Assembly (NCBI GenBank): GCA_902806575.1 | Contig: CADCXD010000002.1 | Coordinates: 3,348,001-3,412,000 of the forward strand | Reading direction: 5' to 3' | From: Jackrogersella multiformis | Taxonomy: Eukaryota; Ascomycota; Sordariomycetes; Xylariales; Hypoxylaceae | Length of the DNA: 64,000 bases | Part shown: positions 32,461-44,400 of the stretch, one piece after another | How the letters are laid out: every line of letters begins with the position of its first letter | Position numbering within the stretch: the first letter of the stretch is position 1 | Translations under genes and position numbers: made by a program | Notes under the pieces: model-generated | The model's input: the letters and a program-made list of their open reading frames with translations, nothing else | Databases searched by the model: none | What the model was told of the DNA's origin: nothing

Positions 32461-33678
32461 TTCGGCTTCTTTTACAAGCCTACGTTCGCAATACTATATG
32501 ATATGCGATAATAGAGGGAGTGACCAGGACACAATCGGCTTTCCTTGCAAGTCGTTGAGAGTCTTTGAAAGCTTTTGAAAGCCTTTGAAAGTAAAAAGAT
32601 TTGGATACTTGTTGAAAAATGTAGTATAAGTAATGTTGATAATAACTATTTAGGTAGGTAGGTAGGTAAGTAGGTAGACAATTTAGATGCGCACGTCGGC
32701 ATTTAATTTAATTTAATTTAATCTAATCAAAGGCTCTAATCGAGTCGCGCGCCGCGCCTTCTTTACAATCGCGTCTTTTGAATCCAAGTGTAGCCCTGGG
32801 AGGCCCTTGGAACTTACCTACCTAGGGTACATATTTTATTTTATGGACATTATGGCATTATGACATACTTTATGCATACCCTAATATTTACTTATTTCCT
32901 CATCGGGACTGGATCAATGGCATAATTTAAGCTCAATGTAACACTGATCGTCAAGGGATCCCTGCTAGTCACTCACGTACCTGAACCAAGCTCTGCAGGG
33001 TGTCTACCTACCCCGCTATCCACACACGTCAAGGCGATCGTCATGCTTGGTGACGCTATCCCGCACCCTACGAGGCCGACCCCGTCTTGCTAGTACGGGC
33101 AAAGTAATGGATGCTCTTTCTTCAGCTACGTCACCCAAGGTAAGTTAGCTAGCTGTACCTAGTACTTGGCCTAAGAGGTCTAAGGACTTCGGGACTCTAC
33201 TACATATAACACAAACATGCATACACACTTGGACTCATCAAAATATGAATGTTATACCACGAATGCTACTTTCGCTGTTCGCCTGTCTTTTTTTGTGGGT
33301 ATCGTGACGCCGCCCAGCTCTATATAGCTGCTTCCTTTAAGACGCAAGATAAATTTACCAGACCGCTATCGTGACAAGCAAGTTTTCCGCGTTCCAGTCC
33401 CGCCCAGCTTCTCCTGATCACTGAGTCCATAATACACCTCCCTAAAGGAAAAGTTCCAGGAGAAAACATAATAGCCCCGCAACGCCGCTTTGCCATGGCC
33501 ATCCTCCGGCCGATCCATGGCCCTCGCACGTGTAACACTGCCCGCCTTTGCCGATGCCATGATATCCCGCTGCAAAAGAAAAGAGAAGTGCAAATACCAT
33601 CGTTCGTTCCCAAGCTGTATTACCTGTCGTGAAGTGAACCGTTCTGCTTGATGGGGCTCATCAGACCGACACAGTTTA
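32461..33678. other. Intergenic region between MED15 and the Whi5/Nrm1-type gene
   Basis: No well-supported gene. It contains TTTGAAAG repeats (32560-32595), TAGGTAGG repeats (32650-32675), ATTTA repeats (32700-32722) and a CCTACCTAGG site (32820). Strong minus-strand splice signals 33623-33570 lie just after the MED15 stop. Confidence 0.6.
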
Positions 33679-35837
33679 TCATGACGTATCCATCGAATAC
33701 AGGCTTGTGTCCAACTGAAACTCCTTCGTGAAATCTATATTCACATCGTCCCACGAGAACGGCTCGAACGAATTATCCGTCCCTGTCAGGTCCACGTCGG
33801 CAGACTCTATATCTAGGTGCGGATCGCCACCAACCCCACCTTCGAATGGGTTCCATACATCGAATCCCATATTAAGCGTGAGATTAAGGGAAACCCCCTC
33901 CGAGACGTCGCTATTCGGTTCAGAGGACGCGCTGTCCTTGCTGGACTCAGGTGTGTCATTAGGAGTTATTGCCCGATAAACGTCCATATTAGAAATGGCG
34001 CCTCCACCACCACCCTCGATGCCCAGACCACGGAACAACTCTTGTGGGTCTATGGTCGTCATTGGCCAAGCACCGTCTGTCGCAGGTGCTTGTGATCTCC
34101 CGTCTTCCGGCTTTCTAAGCCCAGTAGCACCATCCCCCCCCTTAGTCCCGGTGTCGGGCTTCGGCGTGCCCATCCTTCCGGTGACCGTCTTGGCCAACTC
34201 CGCAGGCTTAGAACCTGCGGTGCTGCCTTGTCTCTTCATCGACGGTTCCCGGGACATTGCCGCTGCCTCACCTCCAAATCCAGGCGTAAAGCCTTGCTTC
34301 GAGACATCGCGCGCCATGGGAAGAGCAGATGCCTGCGAGGCAGCAGGGGCCGTAGAGGCGTTTTGGGGCACCTTCGGTTTGCCATTCGAGTCTAATCCGA
34401 GCGCAACAGCTAGACTCTCCGTTACAAATTTGAATGGGTTCTGGTATGGCTTCACGTGCTCCTCTTCGTAATGGTGTTGCTGAGCCTCCTCGGTAGCAAA
34501 GCCAATTCCGTGTGCGTCACACGTCGGGTCGGGACACTGGAACTGTAGCTTCGGTGCCTTCATCTCCGTAGGGGCTGGTCGTTTCGCCGTCTCGGGAGAG
34601 GCGGCTTTTTGTACTTGAGGAGACGAATTGGCGCTTGGGCCACCCGAAATAACACCAGATTGCGTCCCAGTCCTAGCTTTCTTGCGCGCGGGCAAATGCA
34701 GGTCCGCCTGCGTAACAGCGGGCTTCCCGATGTACGTTGGCTGACCGTTGGGCGACTGCGCTCCAAAGGGGAACGGAGGTTGCGAGGTGGTTGGTGCGGC
34801 GGGCGGTTGCCCACTCTTGCTAGCAGTCCTCTGGTGTATCTTGTTAAGGGCTTGTGTTTGTTTTTCGAGGTTAGCCGCATTGAGCGGAGCCGGCTGACCA
34901 GTCGGTGGCGTAGCGGTATTCTCGTTGGTGCCTTGCTGAGGTACGGAGTCTGAAGCATTATGCTGCTGGTTGACACCCCTCCTCATGACTTGGGGATACT
35001 GCGAAGCAACATCTCTAGCCATGCCCTCCAGCATTCCTCTCACACCATCCAAGTCCTTTGGCCGCAGTGAGAATGCCTTCTTCAGAGTCGTCATCTTTTC
35101 ACCGTCCGCAAACTGCTTAACTAAACGGAGTCGCTAAAATAAACGTTAGCTTTCGACACGATCAAAAATAATTTTGTATTTTTTCATAGAAAACTCACCA
35201 TCTTGAAGAACATTCTAGCACGGGTGTCATCTCTGGTTAAAGTGTACCACCGGCCTAGGATTTTGCTGATCTTGCCCATCTCGCCAACCATAGACTGGAT
35301 CTTTTGAGCCATATCTTTGTACTGCTCAGGGGTCATCGGGATTTCATGATAGGGCTCCTTGGCCGCAATCATATGCTCCTCCTGGCCGATGGCCTTGAGA
35401 CGCTGCATCTCTTCTGACATATGCTGTTGTTGTACACCAGCGCCACCAGCTGCTCCCGCAGCTTGTCGGCTCTTCATAGCCTCGTACTTGAGTCTTTGTT
35501 CGGCTGGGAGGCTAGCTAGCTGCGCAGCGTTTAGTTGAGGCATCTGGGGCATATGTCCAGGGGCCTGAGCTTGCTGAGACGGAGGACGCTGAACAGGTGT
35601 GCTCGAAGGATTGGGCACTTCTACCACGTCGTCTGTGCTTGCACGCTTCACACCAATCTTCTGGGGAGGAACTGACGACGTGGTCTGTGGCGGTCGGTTG
35701 ATATGAGGGTGCCTATTGTTCCTCGCGGGCACTGTAGAGCCCGTTGCATTGGCGTCGGGTCCTGTATTCTGGGGTCGTTGTTGCTGCTGCTGCTGCTGTT
35801 GTTGCTGTTGCTGTTGCTGCTGCTGTTGCTGCTGTTG

Positions 35838-35891
<54 letters not shown>

Positions 35892-38439
35892 TTGCTGTTG
35901 TTGTTGTTGTTGTACATTAGGAGCGTTCGTTGCTGGGGCAGATGTAGCGATATTAGAGTTAGCCGGTTGGGAAGTCTGTGGTGTCTGCATTTGAGCATTC
36001 GGGGCCTGTCCATTCTGTTTCATCCTTAGAGAATGCATTTTCATCTGTATCAAGGCCGACTTGATTTTTTGATCCGGCAAACCCTTAAACCTCTCATGGT
36101 TCCTGGCCTGGGCTAATTCAAGCTCCGTGATAGTAATGTTCTGGAAAGGGCCCATATTGGCGACTGGGTGAGCAGCCATTTGCGGGTTGGACAATTGTGG
36201 CCCCTGCGGCGGCATACCGAGCTGGGGCATCTGGTTACCTGCCGCAGCCCTTTGCTTCAATATATTATGGAACTGAGAAGTCTGAATATTTTGAAGTTGC
36301 TGTATCATGTTAGGATTGGCATTCCTCTGCACGAGCCACTGCTTAAGCTGCGCCCATTTCTTGACGTCCTGCGGGACTTGCTGAGGTTTCAGTTGGTCCA
36401 TTATTTTTTGCGGCACGTCCATAGAATCCATGAATGCATTCGTGTCCGGAGATCCTTGGGGCCGATTTTGCATTTGCATGTTGTTCCGCATTCTACTCAA
36501 CTGATGCTGAAGAAGCATCTGATTCTGGGTATTCATCGGCATGTTAGGGTTAGGCTGATGGCCCACATTAGCCCCCGGACTAAACTGAACCATGGGGTTG
36601 CTCTGCCCGTATTGATTGGGCTGAGGAGGCTGGCCACGTCCAGGGATCTGACCGGCCGCTCTAGCAGCTTGACTAGCCGAAAATTTCATCAACATCTCAT
36701 GTCTCTTCTCCGGTGGCAGTGCCATGAATGCCCCGCGTTGCTCTGGTGCCATCTGCCCAAGAATAGAGCTAAGTATATGTCCGTTAGGGTTTGAATTCCC
36801 ACCCATTGGGGGCCGCTGGTTACCCTGATTGAAACGCGGATCCAGGCCTTGTCCGTAGGGACCGTTTGGTTGACCCATCTGCGGTTGCCCCTCGTTCTGA
36901 CCCATACCAACGGGTGTCCGGCGAACTGGAGTATTCAAAGTGTTCATGCCCTGAGGACTCTGCGAAATAGGACCAGGACCATTTAATCCGCCAGGCTGGC
37001 CCTGCATCTGTTTGGCCTGGGCTTGTGCTCTGATCTGTGCTTGCGACTGCGCTGCCCTCTGGTCCATCTTCAGCTGTTGAGCCTGAGGCAGGTTGAATTG
37101 CTGTTGCAATTGATTAGGCATCCCAGATTGGTTGGGGCCCGGGTGGTTGCCAGGATTGGGACCCTGAACTCCGCCCATAGGCTGAGGTGTGGCGTTTCGT
37201 CCAGGTCCACTGCTTGCCGGTACCACCATCTGTCCTGCTTCCTGAGCGAGCAATCCTGCCTTCTGTTGGTTCATAATACTCTCTACATTCGAGAAAGGAC
37301 CAAATTCGCTATTCGGGGCTCCATTTAGTTGCTGTCCGGACTGGTTCATCTGCCGCTGTTGAGCCTGCATCTGCATTGTTGCTTGATTTCCGCCGGGGTT
37401 GGGACCACCCGGTCCCTTCGAAGATCCCAAGAGTTGGCTTTGGAAGAAATATACAAGGGGATCCAGGTTCTCTTGCTGGAGCTGCGCTAGCTGTTGCGGG
37501 CTGAGTTTCTGCTGGAGCATCGAACGCAGCTGGTTACGCTGTTGTTCCGAAGTCTGGCTCACTCTCGCCAGAGCTAGTTGCGTGACCTTTGTCCTGTCTT
37601 GGGCTGATAGATTTGCCATGTGACCATGCAACTGCATCTGCGGGCGCATTTGCCCGGCGCCCATCTGCATTCCCTGCTGGCTTGGATTCATAGAAAGGCC
37701 CCCCGGACCCGCCATGCCCATGCCTGGCTGATGAGGCTGCTGAGGAATTTGCGAGGGCTGCATCTGTTGCTGAAGATGTTGGAATCCTTGCTGTGGTGGT
37801 TGGCCCATCCCTCTGGACATCATGTTCTGGTTCATCAACATCTGCGCTTGAGCGTTCGCAGCAGCTTGAGCGTTCAAGGAGTGTTGAAGGCTCTGCTCAT
37901 GCGCTTGCCGGCGCTTGAAGAGCTCTTGAACGCGGCCGCCAATCTTCTGGTCGTAAGAACCCTATGCACTTGATTAGTTATACACACTTCGTGATGAGCG
38001 CAATGGGAGCTCACTTTATCCTGTGAATTTATAAAAGCCTCTCGTTCGAAATGCAAGCCATGTGATACGAGTTGTTGTGAATCGATAGAGGGCATGGCAA
38101 GGAACGAGTTGGAGATCCTAAATAATGAGTTAGTGCATCTGCATTGGTAATTCGATAATTGAGTTTATAAATAAAATATTATCAAGATAAGGATAAGGAT
38201 AAGAATAAGAATAAGAATAAGAGTAAAAATGTGAATATTAGAGTTTAGATCAGAGTTTGTCTCACTTACAAGTTCATGGCGTTGCTAACCCGCAGGTTCG
38301 TCGGCACCTGATCCTGCCAGCCGGTATTATGTGTCGGCTGTGTCATCATCTGTGTATAGACGAGTTGTGACAGCTGCTGGTGGGGCGGTCGCTGCCGCAC
38401 AGAGCCGCCACCGCCCATCTGTGGCATATTAGCGGCCAT
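33679..38439 (-). CDS. MED15: Mediator subunit 15 (Med15/Gal11) with KIX domain
   Basis: Four exons on the minus strand: 38439-38270, 38117-38015, 37961-35199 and 35133-33679, giving 1496 residues. The KIX-like activator-binding domain is split over exons 1-3 (residues ~40-115: GWQDQVPTNLRVSNAMNL, VSHGLHFEREAFINSQ, QKIGGRVQELFKRR). A very long Gln/Met/Pro/Asn-rich region follows, including 45 consecutive Gln (residues ~775-819). C-terminal Mediator-interacting sequences include ITELELAQARNHERFKGL and a conserved-looking end (FTKEFQLDTSLYSMD). Family knowledge: Med15 is in the Mediator tail and is the target of many activators in the nucleus. Exon junctions restore an unbroken frame. Confidence 0.92.
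35778..35912 (-). repeat. Poly-glutamine CAG/CAA tract in MED15
   Basis: 135 bases of uninterrupted CTG/TTG triplets on the plus strand, i.e. 45 Gln codons on the coding strand, with CAG and CAA mixed. The mixture is expected to reduce slippage, but length polymorphism is still likely. Confidence 0.97.
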
Positions 38440-41400
38440 AGCCGCGGGACAAGGTACCTTTGGTCAAGTCGTAAAAAGCAGGACCAACCCGAGATCGATA
38501 CCTATTATCCTAGGAGATAAGATGGATTGAACCTCGATTAGTAATTCGGTGACGACTCTATTCTCAAGAGTCTATCTAAATCCGGTCGTAAGTATAAGAG
38601 CACCACTTAGGAAAACAAGATGGTGGTAAATGGTTCTTTCAAATAGGCAAGAACCCGTTCCAAGGCAACCTGCAGCCTAGTATGATCCAACTACGTCCAT
38701 CCAGACCTAGCTTTCTCTGAAGATAGCCCCAAGATCGTAAAGGCCCGGAAATTTTGCACAGGCGCCAGTCCCAAATAGCCTGTCTCGATGAATCTCGGGA
38801 AATTGAGGTATGTTGAGGCGAGCGGTTGAAAAGGTAAGTATTGTAGATACGAGGAGTCAAACCCGTCTCTTACGCACGGAAGTGAAACTAGCGCGCTTGG
38901 CTTCTTGCAACCAGGACGTATTCGATATCAAAGTCACCTCATTTCCGTGTGGTGACTGGTGAAGTAAATCCGCACGTCGTAGCCGTATTGGTCGATCGGG
39001 TTCCAGGTCCTCGATCCAAAAGGTCAGTTTACCTCGCGACCCAAGTACCGACCGAGAGTTAAGATTGCGATGGTGCTCGTTTAAGAGAGGGTTCGCGGTT
39101 CGATAGTCGTAGTAAAAGGTGGCGCCTTCGTGGTCGTTCTTATAAGATTGCGCGATAACTGAATGTGATTCCGCGCCGAACTGGAGGGAAGATGGCGGTA
39201 ATTTCTGATAATTGCAGTGATGGAGAATGGCGGATGGCTCAATATAGGCAAGTTATCCGAGCGACGACGGTGAACTGGGGGTCGTGGCTGAAACGAGGTA
39301 CGAGGATGACTTCTGAAGTCGAATGTTAGTATCGGTAAATCACGAATCGGGATTTAATTGCGTAGATGTAGGGGCAAGTAGGATTTCCGAATGAGCGAGC
39401 CACCGTAGTAAAAGAAAAGAAGCGAATACCGAGGTGAATTTTAAATCCAGAAATATCTGCAGTGCAGGGAAGTCGGAGGTAGAAGTGAAAAAAGAAGGGT
39501 GACAATGAGGGCAGAGATGAGGTTGTGGTGATAGTAGAGAAGGAGAAAGACGGCAATGGGAGATGGGAATGGAGTGTCAAGAATGAATTACAGGCAAGCA
39601 GAGGTAGGCAAGTAGTGTAGGGGCCCTGGCTGCTGGCTGCTGGCTGGGACACTCATCCAAACAAGGTTGCCGCGTGCAAGTAGTTGAATGATCGATAGCC
39701 AATAGTAAGGATTCAAATATTGGGGAAAAATGGGGTTCTTAGGATCTCTCACTGACTAACAGCTGCTAAGATGCGTCAAAGTACTTTACACTGGTAGGTA
39801 CCTGTCCGCTAGTGTAGGGTACTGTACGGTACGGTGGGAAATGATTGGTTGTGCCTAGGATACCCCTGTCCTCCAACAGCGGATTATACTCTGCAGTACG
39901 TGGATGTACCTGTCACGGTACCTCATCCAGTAGCGACAGCAAGGTCAGGTCATTCCGAGTATACATGTGCTGTACATGACTCTTTCACACTGCAATACTG
40001 GACGTGAGGTATCAAAAGCAGCCTGACCAGATTTGCGACCGCGACTATATCCACGCCCGAGCTTACCTAGGTAGATAGATATCTACGTGCCTATGCAGAT
40101 ACCGAATTTGCGTGCTGCGCTCGAAACCGACTTCGTAGGCAATGATATGCGTAGTGCTTGTGTACCTAGGTATGTAAATGGAAGTTGGAAGGACATAAAG
40201 GACGCGTTCTTATAGGCTAAGTATGATTGCTAGGTGGGTGGGTGGGTGGCTACTTGGGTAGGTACCTAGATAGATGAATAGAGGAAGGAAAAGGAATATT
40301 ATGGGACTTACCAAGTATGATTATTAGTGTTAGTGTCTCCCGTACTACCTATGTATAATTCTTCAATACTAGGTAGGCACAGACGACGGGAGGTTTGCGG
40401 GAGTTGAGAAGCAAGATTATGGAAGATTTGCAATAGGCGTGGCAGTTCCAAGGAAGGTTATCTGAAGAGTCTTCGGAACGGTGGTTGCAGCGTGGTTGAA
40501 GGCTTGGATACTTGGGAGGCTTGGCAAACGAAATAATTGTTAATAGAGGCACCTACCTAGGTAGGTAATAGTAATAGTAGGTAGATAGGTATGAAAAGAG
40601 GAAGAAATTAATATTAGTTGTGGGAAAACAGTGAACTTGTTCTCTTGCCTTGGATAAAGTACCTATGTAGGTACCTAGGTAAAGCGGTCACCGAAAATGT
40701 AATGTAGAGAATTAGGTGGGAAGAAAGTGTGTCCAATTTTTTTCTAGCTTTGTGAGCACATGAACGGTCAGGACTAGTGTACCTACCTAGGTAGTCAGGG
40801 CCCTAGGTTCCTTCCACACTTAAATCAAGCCTTAAGACGCTCGATCGATATCACTCAAATTCGGGTACTTAGGTAGGTACTTGAAGCTTGTCATGGAAGT
40901 AAAAAAAGCGGCCCAAACTTTAAACTGCCTGCCTACCAGAACAGCGTCACTGGAAGCCGCGCACTTAATTATCTGTAGTGTTTTAATTTAAAAAAAAAAC
41001 TCAACCAATTCTTAAGTATACAAATTCAAACTTGAATGGCGTATTAATTTGACGTTGAATCTTATAATAGTAATTTTTAAACCCTTTTTCTCGCTCATTT
41101 GTGTGGTAAAAATGCATTTTTAACATAACCCCTTGTTAAACTGCGCGGCTTCCAGTGACGCCGTTTTGCCTACCAGCAACAAACACCACATTAGGTACCT
41201 AGGTAACTAGCCAGCTGCTAGGTATTTTGTCAATTATCTAGGTATACACTATTTATTCACCCCCTACCTCTACATATCTGGATAAAAAGAAGGTCAATGC
41301 GTGTACCTATTGTTGAGATTACCAACATATCTGTATTAAATATGTGCGAGTAGGTCGTAAGTCGAAAGAGTTATGAGAAAGAGAGAGAGAGAGAGAAACT

Positions 41401-44400
41401 AAGAGAGAAGTACTTCATCAATCTGACGAAATGAGGCGGGTTCGTCAGACAGGGGTACGAACAGGTACGTAGTAGGTACCTAGTACCTATGTATATAAGT
41501 GAGGTAGTTGCTCTGCTGCTGTCCAGGGTTGGTTGGGGATTGCTGCCACTAAGGCAGGTTAATTTTAGCTCCAATTTGGATCCATGGATATCGAGGATAA
41601 TGAAGTCAAATAGTACTATTCCGTTTCTTAAATTCTTATCAACTTTTTTTCTTCATTTTTGTTTTCCTCGTTGATCTAACTAAACTATTCTCGTTTCTTG
41701 CCCCCCACGATCCATCTACCACTATAGATAACCCGTATGTCTTATCTTACCTGTGTAAGACCTCACTTATAACCACGCGTCAGCTAGCATGAGTAGGTAC
41801 GTATGCACGTAGATATACGTAGTATTATACAGTTAAAGAGCACGGCATAATGGTTAGGGGACCAAAATGAGATACCTAGTAAGTAGGAGGAGAACCAACC
41901 GGGGGATCTCGAGTCCTAATGCGTCTTGCGTCTTGCGTCTTGTGTCTTTGCCTTATATTTAATACCTAGTACTTCAGGTCACTTCTCTACGTCGTCTTCC
42001 AGTCTATTTCCTCGCCATCCTTGCATTGGATTGGATTCCATCAACCCATGGAACCCCTCACGACCCCCAATATGCTTCACCATCGCATTTAAAGAGTTTC
42101 AAGAGATACAGTCGTTGTAATCGTTCTTCTATCTTTCGATGATCGATGCGCTTATACGTTTTGGTTTTCCTACCTACCTCTTACCTGCTGGTACCTAGGT
42201 ATGTACCGGTAGCTAGGTACCTATGTACCGGTAGCTAAAGAGTACCTATGTACTTAGGTAGGTACGAAGTACTTCGAAGATAGATGGATCCTTTGAAAGC
42301 AAACATCCGCCAAGTTTACTACTTAAATAGGTACTAGTGTAGGTACTAGGGATAAGTATGCAAAGGGTGGGTATGACGAATATATCCATACTTCGTAGGT
42401 ACTAATCCCATGGATGACTACATGTACCTACCTAGGTACACTTAGGTATACATAAGGTACTTAGGTACCTAGGTAGGTAATGAAATATTTAGCAGCAGCA
42501 TGACCTTGTATTGTCTCACTTCAACATCTCGACCACTATCTTAGGTAGGTACATAAGGTAATATACAAAGTAGTAGAACACCCAGTCCCGTTCAGTTCAA
42601 TTCAACATCTTCAATTCACGTCATGCTCGACGCCGACGCTTTCACCAACAATGACACCGGTATTGACGCCGACGCCAACAGAACTTAAATTTTCGAGGCC
42701 GGCACTCGATGGATGTTCGCTACGTAGTTTCGTGCTGACATACAATTTACTCACTGTAAGTGTGTGTGCCTCCCGTATATGTGTATTATATTACGGCCGA
42801 TCTCTGCAGCCAACCTAATAGAACGAACAGTGACAAGGTAAGTGAGCTACCTACATACTGCATTCTCTTCTCAACCGACAATGCTCTCTCAGGCTTGGTA
42901 GCCCGCTCATGCATCTCGTGTGGGGGACGACTGACTACTCTGTGGTAAGAACTTATAGGGTATGACACGACGAGAGCATGACAAGAATACCTAATATGTG
43001 TATGGCGAAGCATCCTGTGCAGCACCTAGGTAGAGTCTTGGATGCAGCATCATAAGCACGGCATAACTATTATAAAAAGTACAGCTTAAGGAGGCAGAGA
43101 GGCAGGCAGGCAATGACAGTCGAGTCAGCCTTATATTTTAGCTCAGCTCCGCCAATTCGATACTCTTCGTAAGGCTAGGTACTATGTAATCATCCCCACA
43201 CGCGAAGACATATTTAATTACTCCTCCAATCTCGAACCATACTAAGGTCTCTTCAACTCAGGGTAACAGAAGGGGGGACCTTGCACGTCTACTAAGGTAT
43301 ACCTAAGTACATTCCTGGTCTTCAGTGCCGCGGCGCAGGAATCTACCATCTCAAACTTACGGGGCCGAGGAATTGCTTGAGATCCCGTACCGGTTCCGAA
43401 AGTGAAAAGGGAGTCTAGATCAAAGTTGCATGGAAGGATAACAAAATGAAATAAAACATGGCATCCCGGCGAGGTCACCTTAATCCTCCCTTCTCTCATT
43501 TGCCATACCTGCATCAGCGTTAAGTTCTATTTAAGGCTAATAGGCTGTCAAACCTACGAGTTCAAGAAGTGCTAGATCTCCCTCTTTGTTTCAGGAAGTG
43601 TCAGAACGAATGATCTCCCAGCATTTCATCCAAACGAAACCCCTCGAATGCTCCACGTTCAAGATCCATGGTAGCTGCAACTAAAGGCTGTATATCGCCA
43701 ATGAATAAATATATATACTTCTCGGGGGTAAGCTCGACTTCATCCTTACCAAGGTTCGCGATGTGTACATCTAAACGCGGTAACCTAGGCAAGTGTTATT
43801 CAGCGACCTTGCTTAAGAGATGAGTCCCGTAGATTATAGAAACATATATATATATAATTAATTAAACATATGGATAATGTTATAAATTTTAAACACAAAC
43901 TAATTAAATATGAAAACAAAACTTCTAGGCTTTATCTGGTTACCGAATAGCATATACAGTAATGCTTAAAACAGCGTTCTCTTTACATGCTTCCTTAAGA
44001 TATTAGTTCATTGATGTTGATCAGCATCCGAAAGATCCATGGCCTTTTTTTTCACAATACTGCCAGCAGTGTTTATACCGTAGGTACCTGTCATATATTA
44101 TGGGCCAGTGGAATACTTGGTAGTGCCTAGTCTTTCAAGACCCGCAATGTTCGTGTCGACAAAGGCACACAACATACGGTTAGGTAAATCAACGAAAACT
44201 ACGTGTATTGAGATACCCTCATCACTACAGGCCGGGTTCTTATTTATGGATAGGTCAGTAAACTCGTTACATAAGGCAGATTCTTTCGCACACAATGGGG
44301 CGCTTGTGTGATCGACGGCCTCCCCCACGGGCTAGCTAGGTAGTATGGCTGATGTACTAGCCAGTGCTAGTATCGACGAAACGCCATCGACGTATGTACT

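Noticed and set aside
35703..36029. Poly-leucine and poly-cysteine frames on the plus strand
   Set aside because: They are alternative readings of the CAG/CAA tract of MED15.
41846..41924. tRNA-like string GGCATAATGGTTAGGGGAC followed by a TCGAGTCC segment
   Set aside because: The acceptor and T-arm stems do not pair and the T-loop is not canonical. No tRNA in the window was convincing.
42623..42688. 21-codon frame (Asp/Ala-rich) from ATG 42623
   Set aside because: It is too short and repetitive to call, without supporting context.
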